Shown one piece after another: positions 26,687-37,097 of a stretch of DNA of 64,000 bases; positions within the stretch are counted from its first letter, which is position 1; each line of letters starts with the position of its first letter. The stretch is from Clostridium saccharobutylicum DSM 13864 (GTDB taxonomy: Bacteria; Bacillota; Clostridia; Clostridiales; Clostridiaceae). Where the stretch lies: NCBI RefSeq assembly GCF_000473995.1, contig NC_022571.1, positions 601,501-665,500 of the forward strand, written 5' to 3'. Both the position numbers and the translations under genes were made by a program. A model generated the notes under the pieces. The model did not search any database and was not told the DNA's origin. It was given only the letters and a program-made list of their open reading frames with translations.

Positions 26687-27163
26687 CCCCCTTAAAAGAT
26701 TATGTATTTATTATATAAAAAAGACTTACAACACACAATATGGAAAAATGATAAAAAAGACGCTAAAAAGATAACTAACAGGTTCTACCTCGTTAAAGGT
26801 TCAAATATCTCCTATTTTATAAGAATTGTTAACCTATTAAGTAGTATTTAATACTTCTTGTGTATGAGGTTATATATAGGGTTATTCATTGAGATTCAAA
26901 ATTATGAAATTAAAAAAACATTTATATTTCTGAAATTTGAGTAATTTATATACCTCGATATCAATATGGAACCATATAATTTCTATTTTTTGAATATGCC
27001 TTATTGTTATTTAGTATATAGAATTGTATATTCATACTAAAGCATATAGAAACCTGTTATAAAATAAAATTTCACACTTGTTAAATTTTACAATTCACTT
27101 GTTATTTTTTTTTACGTGTTTTAATATTGTAATTAGAATAAAAAAATAGGGAGTGATATTTAG
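26687..27163. other. Divergent promoter region between the pspA operon and the S1 gene
   Basis: 477 AT-rich bases with no open frame. It must hold the promoters of both flanking units, but I cannot assign them confidently. No family A or B repeat was found here. Confidence 0.4.
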
Positions 27164-28318
27164 ATGTTTAATGAAGAAACAGAAAATAGCATGAGTCAAC
27201 TTTTAAATGAATACGATGTAAAAAAATTAACTAGAGGTGAAATTCTAAAAGGAACAGTATTAGATGTAAGTGATAAAGAAGCTTCAGTAAATATAAATTA
27301 TGCTTTTGATGGTTTAATATCGAAAGAAGAGTTATCTGCTGATGGAAAAGATCCAAGAGATGTTGTTAGCATTGGTGATGAAATCGATGTATATGTTATA
27401 TCTCCAAATGATGGTGAAGGTTACGTTGAACTTTCACTAATAAGAGCTTTAGAAATAAAGGAAAAAGAAGATATAAAAGATGCTTTTAATAATCAAAATA
27501 ATATAATAGTTAAAATAAAAGAGGAAATTAAAGGAGGATTAATTGCTTACTATGGAAATGTAAGAGTATTTATTCCAGGATCTCTTGCAAGTAGACAAAG
27601 AATTGAACTTAGCACTTTATTAGGAAAAGATTTAGAGATTAGAATTACAGAATTAGATTTAAGAAATAATAAAGTTGTTGGTTCTAGAAGAGCAATTGAA
27701 GAAGAGGAATATAACAAAAATAAGAAAGCAATATGGGCTAACTTAAAAGAAGGAGAAAAAACAAAAGGTGTTGTAAAAAAGCTAGTTAAGTTTGGAGCAT
27801 TTGTAGATATTGGCGGAGTTGAAGGTTTAATTCACATTTCAGATTTATCATGGGAAAGAGTAAATAAACCAGAAGATGTAGTAAAAGAAGGAGATATGGT
27901 TGAAGTATTCATAGGAAGTGTAGATAGGGACAAGGAAAGATTATCTTTAATTTTAAAGGATGTAGCTAAGGAACCTTGGACAGTACATAGCTCAGATTTA
28001 AAAGAAGGAGATATAGTAGAAGGAAAAGTTGTACGTCTAACTTCATTTGGAGCATTTGTTGAATTATTTGAAGGAATAGAAGGATTAGTTCATTTATCAG
28101 AAATTACTGATGATAATATTGTAAAATCTTCAGATGTATTAGAACTAAACCAAAAAGTAAAAGTAAAGGTATTAAGTATAAATAAAGAGGATAAAAAGAT
28201 AGCTTTAAGTATTAAAGATGCTACAGAAAGTAGTAAAGAATATCTTAACTATATTGATAATGATGAAGAAGATGGAACATCTTTAGGCGATTTACTTAAG
28301 GGATTTAAATTTGAATAG
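27164..28318 (+). CDS. Four-domain S1 RNA-binding protein (RpsA homologue)
   Basis: 384 residues with four S1 OB-fold repeats: [20 protein letters not shown], a diverged second repeat ([25 protein letters not shown]), [20 protein letters not shown] and [21 protein letters not shown]. This four-repeat form is the Firmicute homologue of ribosomal protein S1/YpfD, probably an RNA-binding translation factor rather than a true ribosome component. GGGAG precedes the ATG. Single gene ending at a strong terminator. Confidence 0.92.
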   Translation: MFNEETENSMSQLLNEYDVKKLTRGEILKGTVLDVSDKEASVNINYAFDGLISKEELSADGKDPRDVVSIGDEIDVYVISPNDGEGYVELSLIRALEIKEKEDIKDAFNNQNNIIVKIKEEIKGGLIAYYGNVRVFIPGSLASRQRIELSTLLGKDLEIRITELDLRNNKVVGSRRAIEEEEYNKNKKAIWANLKEGEKTKGVVKKLVKFGAFVDIGGVEGLIHISDLSWERVNKPEDVVKEGDMVEVFIGSVDRDKERLSLILKDVAKEPWTVHSSDLKEGDIVEGKVVRLTSFGAFVELFEGIEGLVHLSEITDDNIVKSSDVLELNQKVKVKVLSINKEDKKIALSIKDATESSKEYLNYIDNDEEDGTSLGDLLKGFKFE

Positions 28319-28360
28319 ACTTAGACATATTTAAAAATTAAATATTAAATCATTTTATAA

Positions 28361-28405
28361 AAAAATACATGCTTGTTTCAGTATGAACAAGCATGTATTT
28401 TTAAT
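28361..28405. terminator. Bidirectional terminator between the S1 gene and pyk
   Basis: 17-bp arms (AAAAATACATGCTTGTT and complement, 28361-28377 with 28386-28402) with T/A runs on both sides. Confidence 0.9.
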
Positions 28406-28426
28406 TTTTATATAGGAAACTAAAAA

Positions 28427-29845
28427 TTAAAGTTTTTCTATTTTTAGCATATTAGTTCCGCCAGTTTGTGTTGTAGGCATTCCAGCAGCGACAATTATAT
28501 CGTCTCCAGGTTGAGTAATTCCTAATCTAAATACTACATTTTTAGCTTCGTTTAATATTTGATCAGTTGTATTAAACATATCGCATTGCATTGGGAAAAT
28601 ACCAAAACATAAGTTTAGAGTTCTTCTTACTTGTTCATAAGGAGTTATAGCTATTATTGGTGCCTTTGATTTATATCTTGAAAGTAATCTAGCTGTAGCA
28701 CCACTCTTTGTTGCTGCAACAATAGCTTTTGCATTTAGTAGATTTGCAGTTCTACAAGCAGAATAACTTATTGCAGCTGCATAATCAGTAAGAGAAGGTT
28801 CTCTAAGTCTTGTAGTTAAATGATTATAATCAAGATATTCTTCAGCTTCTTGAGCAATTTTAGCCATTGTTTTAGCAGCTTCAATTGGGAATAAACCAGA
28901 AGCACTTTCACCACTTAACATGATTGCATCAGTACCATCAAAAATAGCATTACAAATATCACTAGCTTCAGCTCTTGTTGGAATTGAATTTCTAATCATA
29001 GAGTCAAGCATTTGAGTAGCTGTAATAACTATTTTACCAGCTTCATTACATTTTTTTATTATCATTTTTTGGATTATAGGAACTTTTTGTATTGGAATTT
29101 CAACTCCCATATCTCCTCTTGCAACCATAACTCCATCAGTTACTTCGATAATGGAATCTATGTTATCTACACCTTCTTGATTTTCGATTTTAGCAATTAC
29201 TTTTATATGTTCTCCATGATTTTCTTTTAAAACTTTTTTTACGTCTAAAACATCACTAGCTTTTCTAATAAAAGAAGCGGCTATAAAATCAACGCCCATT
29301 TCGCATCCAAATTTAATATCTTCGATATCTTTTGAAGTTATTGATGGTAATTTAATTACAACATTAGGAACATTAACACCTTTATGATTCTTTATTTCTC
29401 CACCAACTATAACTTTAGTATTAATAGCTGTACCTTCAACACCAGTAACTTTGAATTTTAAAAGTCCATCATCAACAAGAATTTTTCCGCCAACTTGAAT
29501 ATCTTTACAAAGTTCTTCATAAGAGATTGAGCATCTCTTTTCATCTCCAAGTATTTCTTCACCACAAATGAAAGCAAAGTCATCACCTTCAGTAAGCGTT
29601 ACACCACCATTTACAAAGTTATGAGTTCTGATTTTAGGACCTTTTATATCTAGAACTATAGCAGTAGCAGTATTCATTTCATGGCTTAATTTTTGAATTA
29701 ATTCAATTTTTTCTCTATGTGTTTCATGAGTACCATGAGAAAAGTTTAATCTTGCTGCACTCATCCCGATTTCAATGAATTTTTTTAAAGTTTCTTCATT
29801 GTCACTTGCTGGACCAATAGTAAAAATCATTTTTGTTTTTTGCAT
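28427..29845 (-). CDS. pyk: Pyruvate kinase
   Basis: 472 residues. RLNFSHGTHETH, DIKGPKIRTHNF, the active-site lysine region VIAKIENQEGVDNIDSI, VARGDMGVEIP, TATQMLDSMIRNSIPTRAE and LSGESASGLFPIEA are all present and normal. It catalyses ADP plus phosphoenolpyruvate to ATP plus pyruvate, the last step of glycolysis. This is the short form without the extra C-terminal PEP-utilising domain that some Firmicute enzymes carry. It is monocistronic here, not in a pfkA-pyk operon, so it may be a second isozyme. Confidence 0.97.
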   Translation of the reverse strand: MQKTKMIFTIGPASDNEETLKKFIEIGMSAARLNFSHGTHETHREKIELIQKLSHEMNTATAIVLDIKGPKIRTHNFVNGGVTLTEGDDFAFICGEEILGDEKRCSISYEELCKDIQVGGKILVDDGLLKFKVTGVEGTAINTKVIVGGEIKNHKGVNVPNVVIKLPSITSKDIEDIKFGCEMGVDFIAASFIRKASDVLDVKKVLKENHGEHIKVIAKIENQEGVDNIDSIIEVTDGVMVARGDMGVEIPIQKVPIIQKMIIKKCNEAGKIVITATQMLDSMIRNSIPTRAEASDICNAIFDGTDAIMLSGESASGLFPIEAAKTMAKIAQEAEEYLDYNHLTTRLREPSLTDYAAAISYSACRTANLLNAKAIVAATKSGATARLLSRYKSKAPIIAITPYEQVRRTLNLCFGIFPMQCDMFNTTDQILNEAKNVVFRLGITQPGDDIIVAAGMPTTQTGGTNMLKIEKL

Positions 29846-30010
29846 ATAAACACCTCATATCAAAATTTTATATAGTATAATTAATAGTGTGTGAAATAAA
29901 TCATAAAATAATAAAATAATATAAATAATATATTAGTATTTTATGATAAACTAAGAAAAAGATATGTATAAAGGTATTTTATCATATTTTTGGCGAAAGG
30001 GAGAGTAAAT

Positions 30011-31468
30011 ATGAAAAAAATAGAAAGTGTTAAGGCTGAGAGGGTATTTTATCATTTTGAAGAAATAAGCAAAATACCAAGAGGGTCTGGGAATGAAAAG
30101 GAAATAAGTGATTATTTACTTGAATTTGGGAAAAAGTTAGGACTAGAATGTATACAAGATGGAGCTTTAAATATAATTATAAAAAAACCAGCATCAAAAG
30201 GATATGAAAATTCACCTACAGTTATAATACAAGGTCATATGGATATGGTATGTGAAAAAAATAATGATAAAAGGCATGATTTCACTAAAGATCCAATAGA
30301 TTTAGTTGTAAAAGGTGATTATATATATGCTGATAGAACTACACTTGGTGGTGATGATGGAATTGCATTAGCTTATGCAATGGCTATATTAGAAGATAGT
30401 AGTTTAAAACATCCTGCACTTGAAATACTATTAACAACTGATGAAGAAACAGGTATGACAGGAGCAATGGCTGTGGAACCTAAATATCTTAATGGAAAAA
30501 TTGTTTTAAATTTAGATTCAGAAGAAGAAGGTAAGCTTTTAGTTAGTTGTGCTGGTGGTATTAGAACAAAATCTAAACTTGCTATTGAATGGATAGATAA
30601 AAAAGAAAATGCAAAAGAATATGAGATTGCGGTTAGTGGATTAAAAGGGGGGCACTCTGGAGCTGAAATACATCTTGGAAGAGGAAATGCTAATAAATTA
30701 ATTGGAAGATTCCTTCGAGAAATAACAAAGGAAGTTAAGTTTAATTTAGTTTCAATAAATGGTGGATCAAAGAATAATGCAATTCCTAGAGAGTGTACAG
30801 CAATCATTTCAATAAATGAATGTGATCAAGAAAAATTGATGGATATTAATACACAAATATATGATTGCTTCAAGAAAGAATTTAGTCAAAAGGATCAAAA
30901 TTTAAAATTAAATCTCAAAGAGTATAATGGAAAGATAAAAAAAGTATTTTCAGATAATACAACAAAAAATGTAGTTAATCTGTTATATCTATACCAAAAT
31001 GGAGTTAATACTATAAGCTCTAAAATAGAAGGGTTAACAGAAAGTTCAACTAATCTTGGTGTGGTTACAACTAATAAACAAGATGTCGAATATGATAGTC
31101 TTGTAAGAAGCTCTGTATTTTCATTAAGAGAGGAAATTGTTGAGAGAATCAAGTGTTTAACTGAAATGGTAGGCGGAGAATTTGAAATAAGTTCAGCATA
31201 TCCAGAATGGCCATATAAAATAGATTCAAAAATCAGAGAAATATGTAAGGATGTATATTTAAGATTATTTGAAAAAGAAGCAGAGATTGTTGCAATTCAT
31301 GCAGGTGTAGAATGTGGCTTATTCAAAGAGAAATTAGGAGATTTAGATATGATTAGCTTTGGTCCAGATATAATTGATATACACACTCCAAATGAACATA
31401 TGAGTATATCTTCAATAGAAAGATGCTATGAATATTTATTGGAAATTCTTAAAGAAATAAAAGCTTAA
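30011..31468 (+). CDS. pepD: Aminoacyl-histidine dipeptidase PepD (M20 family)
   Basis: 485 residues. Zn ligands and catalytic residues of the M20C family are visible: IIQGHMDMVCEKN (His and catalytic Asp), TTLGGDDGIALAYAMA, LLTTDEETGMTGA (catalytic Glu pair), NLDSEEEG and, near the end, HAGVECGLF and DIHTPNEHMSI. GLKGGHSGAEIHLGRGNA lies in the lid domain. It cleaves Xaa-His and other dipeptides in the cytoplasm. ATG at 30011 follows AAAGGGAGAG; the in-frame TTG at 29990 is less likely. Confidence 0.93.
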   Translation: MKKIESVKAERVFYHFEEISKIPRGSGNEKEISDYLLEFGKKLGLECIQDGALNIIIKKPASKGYENSPTVIIQGHMDMVCEKNNDKRHDFTKDPIDLVVKGDYIYADRTTLGGDDGIALAYAMAILEDSSLKHPALEILLTTDEETGMTGAMAVEPKYLNGKIVLNLDSEEEGKLLVSCAGGIRTKSKLAIEWIDKKENAKEYEIAVSGLKGGHSGAEIHLGRGNANKLIGRFLREITKEVKFNLVSINGGSKNNAIPRECTAIISINECDQEKLMDINTQIYDCFKKEFSQKDQNLKLNLKEYNGKIKKVFSDNTTKNVVNLLYLYQNGVNTISSKIEGLTESSTNLGVVTTNKQDVEYDSLVRSSVFSLREEIVERIKCLTEMVGGEFEISSAYPEWPYKIDSKIREICKDVYLRLFEKEAEIVAIHAGVECGLFKEKLGDLDMISFGPDIIDIHTPNEHMSISSIERCYEYLLEILKEIKA

Positions 31469-31471
31469 ACA

Positions 31472-31636
31472 TTAGGCACAATCAAAAAAATAATAGACCA
31501 GTATGCTTACATATTTTGCGTCATACTGCGTCAGTAAGTTTTGCTAATAGGTTCGCTATTAACAAAACTCACTTCCTTGTCTGACAACAAATATGTATCG
31601 CATCTTTGGTCTATTATTTTCTTGCATGTGCCTTAT
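31472..31636. repeat. Family A intergenic repeat, long copy
   Basis: TTAGGCACAATCAAAAAAAT and AATAGACCAGTATGC pair with the right arm GGTCTATTATTTTCTTGC, ATGTGCCTTAT. The middle has its own inverted pair, AGTTTTGCTAATAG and CTATTAACAAAACT. Confidence 0.8.
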
Positions 31637-31643
31637 AGAATAA

Positions 31644-31686
31644 AATAAATCTTGATGGTTAAAATATCATCGAGATTTATTTTTTT
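31644..31686 (+). terminator. Hairpin terminator downstream of pepD
   Basis: AATAAATCTTGATG pairs with CATCGAGATTTATT, followed by T6. The rest of the gap to 31941 shows no gene. Confidence 0.7.
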
Positions 31687-31941
31687 AAGCCAATAGTTCA
31701 ACATAAATTAAATATATGAGGAGTGAAGACAAAGTGGTAAAAATGATCAATAGGTGCATGTTTATAGTATATGATTAGTATTTATAGGATTATTGAGTAA
31801 ATAATAGGTATTTTATGATTAAGAAATATTGACAAATATCTGTAATTTGACCTATATACCAATTATTTATATAATAAAAATTATATAGTATAGATGAAAA
31901 TGTTTTCGAATTAATTAAAAGAGCTATGGAGGAGAAAAAAT

Positions 31942-32526
31942 ATGGGGAATAAGAAAAGGATGCTGAGCAGATGCATAGCAGCAACTTTTGTTTTTACAGG
32001 ATTTTGTTTTGCTAATATTCAAGACGCTAAAGCTGTGACGACATTATCACCTAATAACGCAAATGTACTCAATTCAGATAAGGTGCTTGCAAGTGGATTA
32101 GCAACTGTATCATCAAAAACGGTATTTATTTCTACAATCAACGGATCAACAGATACTAATAAGGGAAAAGAAGCAGTAAATTATGCACTTCAGTTATTAG
32201 GAAAGCCTTATTCTTATGGAGCAAATGGACCAAATGCTTTTGATTGCTCTGGATTTACACAATATGTATATGGAGAATGTGGATTTAATTTATCGCGTAC
32301 TACATACACTCAAGTAGAAGAAGGAACTGAAGTTGATAGAAGTAGTTTGATTCCTGGAGATTTAGTGTTCTTTAACACGTATGGATCAACAAGTCATGTT
32401 GGTATTTATATTGGTAATGGAGAGTTTGTACATGCACCAAGAACAGGAAAACCAGTTATGATAAGTTTTTTAGATGATGATTATTATTCAAGTAGATTTG
32501 CAGCAGGAAGAAGAATTTTTAATTAA
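31942..32526 (+). CDS. Secreted NlpC/P60 endopeptidase
   Basis: 194 residues. A signal peptide (CIAATFVFTGFCFANIQDAKA) is followed by a short linker and an NlpC/P60 domain from about residue 75: NAFDCSGFTQYVYGE supplies the catalytic Cys, TSHVGIYIGNGEFVHAP the His and third residue, and PGDLVFFNT is conserved. Such enzymes cut D-Glu-diaminopimelate bonds in peptidoglycan during growth or daughter-cell separation. No SH3 or LysM cell-wall-binding domain is present, so this is a minimal form. GGAGGAG precedes the ATG. Confidence 0.92.
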   Translation: MGNKKRMLSRCIAATFVFTGFCFANIQDAKAVTTLSPNNANVLNSDKVLASGLATVSSKTVFISTINGSTDTNKGKEAVNYALQLLGKPYSYGANGPNAFDCSGFTQYVYGECGFNLSRTTYTQVEEGTEVDRSSLIPGDLVFFNTYGSTSHVGIYIGNGEFVHAPRTGKPVMISFLDDDYYSSRFAAGRRIFN

Positions 32527-32676
32527 TATGAAAAACATGCATTATAGATGTATGGTGGAAGAAGTTTTTATTCATATCAAATAATGAATAAAAAACATTA
32601 TATGTAGGGAAAATAATAATGTAGTGGATATAGAAATATATCATTAAATTTGAAAATAAAATAGTTATAATATATG

Positions 32677-32724
32677 AATAAGTTGTTTCTAGAGTTATCT
32701 AATATAGAAGCAGCTTATTTTTTT
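32677..32724 (+). terminator. Terminator before the SPOR-domain gene
   Basis: AATAAGTTGTTTCT pairs with AGAAGCAGCTTATT (with G.U pairs), followed by T6. Confidence 0.65.
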
Positions 32725-32812
32725 GATTGTACCTTAAACCTATCTTACATAATTCATATATGTGTAACCTTAAGAATAAATATATTATATATAGAAATGT
32801 GGGAGGGATAAC

Positions 32813-33484
32813 ATGAGATACACAAGATATGAATATAAAAAATCAAATAAGATGAAATTCATATGTACTATTGTAGTTATTGTAGGAGTTTCCATAGGGG
32901 GAGGTTTGTACGCTAGTAATCTTGTTTTTAAAGGAAAGCAAATCACAGATAATAAGAATAGCGTTTCGTATACTAATGATCAAAATACAACAGTAGTAGG
33001 AACAAATATTATTGCATTGCAATGTGGATATTATTCAAAGGAAGAGAATGCACAAGCATCGTTAAGTACAATTTCATCATATTGTCAACCATTTATAATT
33101 GAGGAAAACGGTAAATTTAGAGTTTTAGCAGGTATATATGAAGAGGATGACGGAAATAAAAAAATAGATGAGTTGAAATCAAAAGGAATTGATGTTGCTA
33201 AAGTTAGTCTCAATATTTCAACAAATACAATAGAAGATAAAAAAATAGTAGAGATTATAGATGGTTTTTTAAAAATTACAAGTAAACTTGAAGATAGTGA
33301 AGTTAAAAGTGTAAAAACACAAGATTATAAAACATGGGCAGGTAATATTATAAATGAAGGTGTTACGACTAAATCAGAAAAATTAGATTCTTTAAGTAAC
33401 TGTATAAATAATTTGCCAGATGAAATTGATAAAAAAAATAGTATTGAAAGTATAAAGGCATTATATAATCTTATGAAAGCATAA
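32813..33484 (+). CDS. Membrane-anchored SPOR-like domain protein
   Basis: 223 residues. A short basic cytoplasmic N-terminus, one membrane helix (FICTIVVIVGVSIGGGLYAS), a linker, then a SPOR-like domain at about 65-130: IIALQCGYYSKEENAQAS, GKFRVLAGIYEEDDGNKKI and LKSKGIDVAKV show the family's Q-x-G-Y-F and F-R-V-x-x-G pattern. SPOR domains bind denuded glycan strands at the septum or, in clostridia, function in sporulation. The helical C-terminal 90 residues are unassigned. GGGAGG precedes the ATG. It ends exactly at the first base of a family A repeat. Confidence 0.8.
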   Translation: MRYTRYEYKKSNKMKFICTIVVIVGVSIGGGLYASNLVFKGKQITDNKNSVSYTNDQNTTVVGTNIIALQCGYYSKEENAQASLSTISSYCQPFIIEENGKFRVLAGIYEEDDGNKKIDELKSKGIDVAKVSLNISTNTIEDKKIVEIIDGFLKITSKLEDSEVKSVKTQDYKTWAGNIINEGVTTKSEKLDSLSNCINNLPDEIDKKNSIESIKALYNLMKA

Positions 33485-33643
33485 GGTACATTCAAAAAAA
33501 TAACAACTCCATTTGCGGACCTATTTTTCATCAGAGGAAGCTCGACTTGAATTCGCTCACTGAGTAAGTGATTCACATCAAATCATAGATTTGGGTTCTC
33601 TCATCATCGGCAAATGGGAGTTGTTATTTATTTTTATGTGCCA
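33482..33643. repeat. Family A intergenic repeat starting at a stop codon
   Basis: The TAA stop opens the left arm TAAGGTACATTCAAAAAAAT, AACAACTCC. The right arm is GGGAGTTGTTATTTATTTTT then ATGTGCC. Internal modules TATTTTTCATCAGAGGAAGC, CGCTCACTGAGTAAGTGA and ATCAAATCATAGATTTGG are shared with the copy at 46380. Confidence 0.85.
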
Positions 33644-33745
33644 AAAACAAAAGAGTAATTATTACAACAAAATTACATTTGTATAAAAAAAACCATAACT
33701 TACTATAACGGACTTGTTTAAGAACATCTTAAATGATAAACTATA

Positions 33746-33792
33746 AAGGTGTGGAATAGTTAAGAAGTACGATGACTGTTTCCACACCCTTT
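33746..33792 (+). terminator. Hairpin upstream of maf
   Basis: GGTGTGGAA pairs with TTCCACACC around a long loop, with flanking AAA/TTT; a probable terminator or regulatory hairpin. Confidence 0.45.
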
Positions 33793-33889
33793 GAAGTTTA
33801 AAGGATTATTTAGTTAAAAAAATAACATGTCTATAATATATATTATTTGTCAATAATATATTAAGATTCTTTATTTAGGATGTGAATAT

Positions 33890-34456
33890 ATGAAAGTAGT
33901 ATTAGCTTCTGCCTCAGAAAGAAGACAAGAACTTTTAGGTAGATTGATAAAAAAATTTGAGGTAATGGTAAGTGACTTTGATGAAAGCAAAGTAAAGTTT
34001 GAAGGGTCAATTGATAGATATGTTAAAAATGTAGCTTTAGGAAAGGCAATTGATATTAAAGACAAAATAATAGATGACGCAATAATAATATCAGCTGATA
34101 CTATAGTTACATTAGAAGATAAATTGCTCGGAAAACCAAAGGATGAAGAAGACGCTTTTAAGATGATTAAATCACTTCAAGGAAGAAGTCATTTTGTTTA
34201 TTCTGGAATTGTTGTAATTAATACAGCAAAGAATATAATTAAACAAGAAAGCCTAAAAACAGAAGTGACTTTCTCGCAAATTAGCGATAAAGAGATTATA
34301 GAATACATAAAAACAGGGGAACCGCTGGATAAGGCTGGAGCTTATGGAATTCAAGGTTTAGGTGGAGTATTTGTTAAGGAAATAAGAGGATGTTATTATA
34401 ATGTAGTCGGACTTTCTTTAAACAAATTAAAATCTATGTTAGATGAAGTACAATAA
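33890..34456 (+). CDS. maf: Maf-family nucleoside triphosphate pyrophosphatase
   Basis: 188 residues. LASASERRQELL at the N-terminus, IISADTIVTLEDKLLGKPKD, LQGRSHFVYSG and the C-terminal GAYGIQGLGGVFVKEIRGCYYNVVGL-type region are diagnostic of Maf/YhdE proteins, which hydrolyse non-canonical or methylated pyrimidine nucleoside triphosphates and arrest septation when overproduced. It opens the maf-radC-mreBCD-pbp gene order conserved in Firmicutes; the gap to radC is 49 bases. Confidence 0.95.
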   Translation: MKVVLASASERRQELLGRLIKKFEVMVSDFDESKVKFEGSIDRYVKNVALGKAIDIKDKIIDDAIIISADTIVTLEDKLLGKPKDEEDAFKMIKSLQGRSHFVYSGIVVINTAKNIIKQESLKTEVTFSQISDKEIIEYIKTGEPLDKAGAYGIQGLGGVFVKEIRGCYYNVVGLSLNKLKSMLDEVQ

Positions 34457-34505
34457 TTTATAGGGAGTGGATGGGTATCCTATACTTTTGGAGGTAAAAG
34501 TGTAA

Positions 34506-35195
34506 ATGAATAGTAACCTTAAAATTAAGGATATACCAAAGAATGAAAGGCCTAAAGAGAAATTATTAACATATGGAGCTGACGTTTTAAGTAATTCTGA
34601 ACTATTAGCTATTATACTAAGAACTGGAACGCAAGGAGAAAATGTATTGGAACTTAGTAATAGGCTTTTATCAGAGTTAGAAGGCTTAGATGGCGTTTTA
34701 AGTGCAACTTTTAATGATATTATATCTATAAAAGGAATTAAGAATGGTAAAGCTTCTCAAATTTTGGCATTATCAGAGCTTTTTAGAAGATTTAAGACAT
34801 TGAAAGCTATGAAAAAAGATGTTAAAGTTACTTCGCCCAAAGATTTAGCAGATCTTCTTAGTGGAGAAATGAATGATTTAAATCAAGAAGTTTTAAAAGT
34901 TGTATTATTAAATACAAAAAACATTATTATTGGATCGAAAGATATTTTCAAAGGCAGTTTAAATACTTCAATTGTTCATCCAAGAGAAATATTTAAGCAA
35001 GCAATCAATAAAGATAGTGCATCTATAATTATATGTCACAATCATCCATCAGGTGATCCAACACCAAGCAAAGAAGATATCAACATTACATTAAGAATTA
35101 AAGAATGTGGAAAAATTATAGGAATTCAATTATTAGATCATATTATAATAGGAAAGAATAAATTTGTTAGCCTGAAAGAACGAGGGTTAATATAG
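34506..35195 (+). CDS. radC: RadC-family JAB/MPN protein
   Basis: 229 residues. An N-terminal helix-hairpin-helix region (LSNSELLAIILRTGTQG; IISIKGIKNGKASQI) is followed by a JAB metalloprotease-like domain with HNHPSGDPTPSKED, the H-x-H-x7-S-x-x-D zinc motif. The historical name implies DNA repair, but no such role is established. It sits between maf and mreB as in many Firmicutes. GGAGG precedes the ATG. Confidence 0.95.
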   Translation: MNSNLKIKDIPKNERPKEKLLTYGADVLSNSELLAIILRTGTQGENVLELSNRLLSELEGLDGVLSATFNDIISIKGIKNGKASQILALSELFRRFKTLKAMKKDVKVTSPKDLADLLSGEMNDLNQEVLKVVLLNTKNIIIGSKDIFKGSLNTSIVHPREIFKQAINKDSASIIICHNHPSGDPTPSKEDINITLRIKECGKIIGIQLLDHIIIGKNKFVSLKERGLI

Positions 35196-35216
35196 AATCG
35201 GAAGGGGAAAAAACAC

Positions 35217-36236
35217 ATGGGATTATTTGGATCAGGAAAAGATATGGGGATAGATTTAGGAACTGCAAATACTTTAGTATTTGTTAAGGGGAAAGGAATA
35301 GTTTTAAGAGAACCATCTGTTGTAGCTATGAACAACATGACAAAGAAAACATTAGCAGTTGGATCAGAAGCTAAACTTATGATAGGTAGAACTCCAGGAA
35401 ATATAGTTGCTATAAGACCATTAAAAGATGGAGTAATAGCAGATTTTGATACTGCACAAACAATGATGAAAAACTTAATTGAAAAAGTATCAACTAAAAA
35501 TGCATTTAAAAGTCCAAGAATAATAGTTTGTTATCCATCAGGTGTTACTGAAGTTGAAAAGAGAGCTATTGAAGAAGCAACTAAACTTTCAGGAGCTAGA
35601 GATGTTATATTAATGGAAGAACCAATGGCAGCAGCAATTGGAGCAGGACTTCCAGTAAGTGAACCAACAGGAAGTATGATAGTAGATATCGGTGGTGGTA
35701 CTACAGAAGTTGCTATTATTTCTTTAGGTGGTATTGTAACTAGCAAATCATTAAGAATTGCTGGAGATGAATTGGATCAATCAATAATATCTTACATTAA
35801 AAAAGAATTTAACTTAATGGTAGGGGAAAGAACTGCTGAACAAGTTAAAATGGAAATTGGATCAGCTTATAAACTAGAAGGCGAAGAAGAAATGATCATG
35901 GAAATCAAAGGAAGAGATATGATTACGGGACTTCCAAAGATTGTTGAGATTTCTGAAGCACAAGTAAGAGAAGCATTAAAAGAACCTGTTTATGCAATTA
36001 TTGAATCAATAAAAACTACTCTAGAAAAAACACCACCAGAACTTGCAGCAGATATCATGGAAAAAGGAATAATGCTTGCTGGTGGAGGAGCTTATTTAAG
36101 AGGATTAGACGTGCTTATTAACAAAGAAACTAATATGCCTGTACATATTGCAGAGGCACCTCTTGATTGTGTAGTACTTGGAGCAGGAAAGGCACTTGAA
36201 GATTTTGATAAGATTAGTAGAGATCAAAGAGGCTAA
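35217..36236 (+). CDS. mreB: Rod-shape-determining actin homologue MreB
   Basis: 339 residues. [19 protein letters not shown] is the phosphate-1 loop, [17 protein letters not shown] phosphate-2, and [12 protein letters not shown] the adenosine motif of actin-family ATPases. MreB filaments on the inner membrane direct the elongation machinery (MreC, MreD, RodA, PBP2), all of which are encoded downstream here. It begins 21 bases after radC and ends 2 bases before mreC. Confidence 0.97.
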   Translation: MGLFGSGKDMGIDLGTANTLVFVKGKGIVLREPSVVAMNNMTKKTLAVGSEAKLMIGRTPGNIVAIRPLKDGVIADFDTAQTMMKNLIEKVSTKNAFKSPRIIVCYPSGVTEVEKRAIEEATKLSGARDVILMEEPMAAAIGAGLPVSEPTGSMIVDIGGGTTEVAIISLGGIVTSKSLRIAGDELDQSIISYIKKEFNLMVGERTAEQVKMEIGSAYKLEGEEEMIMEIKGRDMITGLPKIVEISEAQVREALKEPVYAIIESIKTTLEKTPPELAADIMEKGIMLAGGGAYLRGLDVLINKETNMPVHIAEAPLDCVVLGAGKALEDFDKISRDQRG

Positions 36237-36238
36237 TA

Positions 36239-37087
36239 ATGAAGCTTATTAAAAATAAACTGGCAGTAACTATTATAGTGCTGTCAGTTACCTTTTTAGG
36301 ATTAATATCTTATACTGTTAAAAGTGAAAATAAGAGTATTGTTGAAAGTGGTGCCGGTAGTGCTCTAAATCCAGTACAAGGTATTATATATAAAGCAACT
36401 AATCATGTTAAAGAAACTTTAGATTTCTTTTTGAATTTTTCAGAAGTAAAAGCACAAAATAAACAATTGGTTCAAGAGAATGAAGAGCTTAAAAGTCAAT
36501 TACTTACTTACTCCAATTTGAAAGATGAAAATGATAGATTTAGACAAATATTCGATTTCAAAGAGTCAAGAAGTCAATATAATTATATAGCTTGTGACAT
36601 TATAGAATATAGTGGTGGAAATTTTATAGATGGATATGTAGTTAATAAAGGAAAAAGTGATAGTATTCAAAAAGGTATGGTTGTTATATCTGCACAAGGC
36701 TTAGTTGGACAGGTAATTAGTGCAGGAGATAACTGGAGCATAATCCTACCAATAATTAACGAGAATATAGCAGTAGGTGTTATGGATGAAAGCACTAAGG
36801 ATGTTACAGGATATTTAAGTGGATTTAAAGATAATCAAAATAAAAATTTGACAAAGGTGTATGATCTTCCAATAGATTCAGAAGTTAAAGAAGGCGATGT
36901 AATAACAACATCTGGAGTAGGAATGCTTTATCCAAAGGAAATAAAAATTGGAGAAGTAGTTTCTGTTGAAGAAGATAAAGTAAAAGTAATGAAAAGTGCG
37001 GTTGTAAAACCATATGTTGATTTTAATAAATTACAGGAATTATTTATCGTCTCTCCTAAAGATACGAGAGAAGTTAAATACAAATAG
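36239..37087 (+). CDS. mreC: Rod-shape-determining protein MreC
   Basis: 282 residues: a short cytoplasmic tail, one membrane helix (LAVTIIVLSVTFLGLISYTV), a coiled coil at about 70-105 (SEVKAQNKQLVQENEELKSQ) and the periplasm-like extracellular beta-barrel domains (GYVVNKGKSDSIQKGMVVIS; GDVITTSGVGMLYPKEIKIG). It bridges MreB/MreD to penicillin-binding proteins. The ATG is 2 bases after the mreB stop codon. Confidence 0.95.
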   Translation: MKLIKNKLAVTIIVLSVTFLGLISYTVKSENKSIVESGAGSALNPVQGIIYKATNHVKETLDFFLNFSEVKAQNKQLVQENEELKSQLLTYSNLKDENDRFRQIFDFKESRSQYNYIACDIIEYSGGNFIDGYVVNKGKSDSIQKGMVVISAQGLVGQVISAGDNWSIILPIINENIAVGVMDESTKDVTGYLSGFKDNQNKNLTKVYDLPIDSEVKEGDVITTSGVGMLYPKEIKIGEVVSVEEDKVKVMKSAVVKPYVDFNKLQELFIVSPKDTREVKYK

Positions 37088-37097
37088 AGGTTTATAA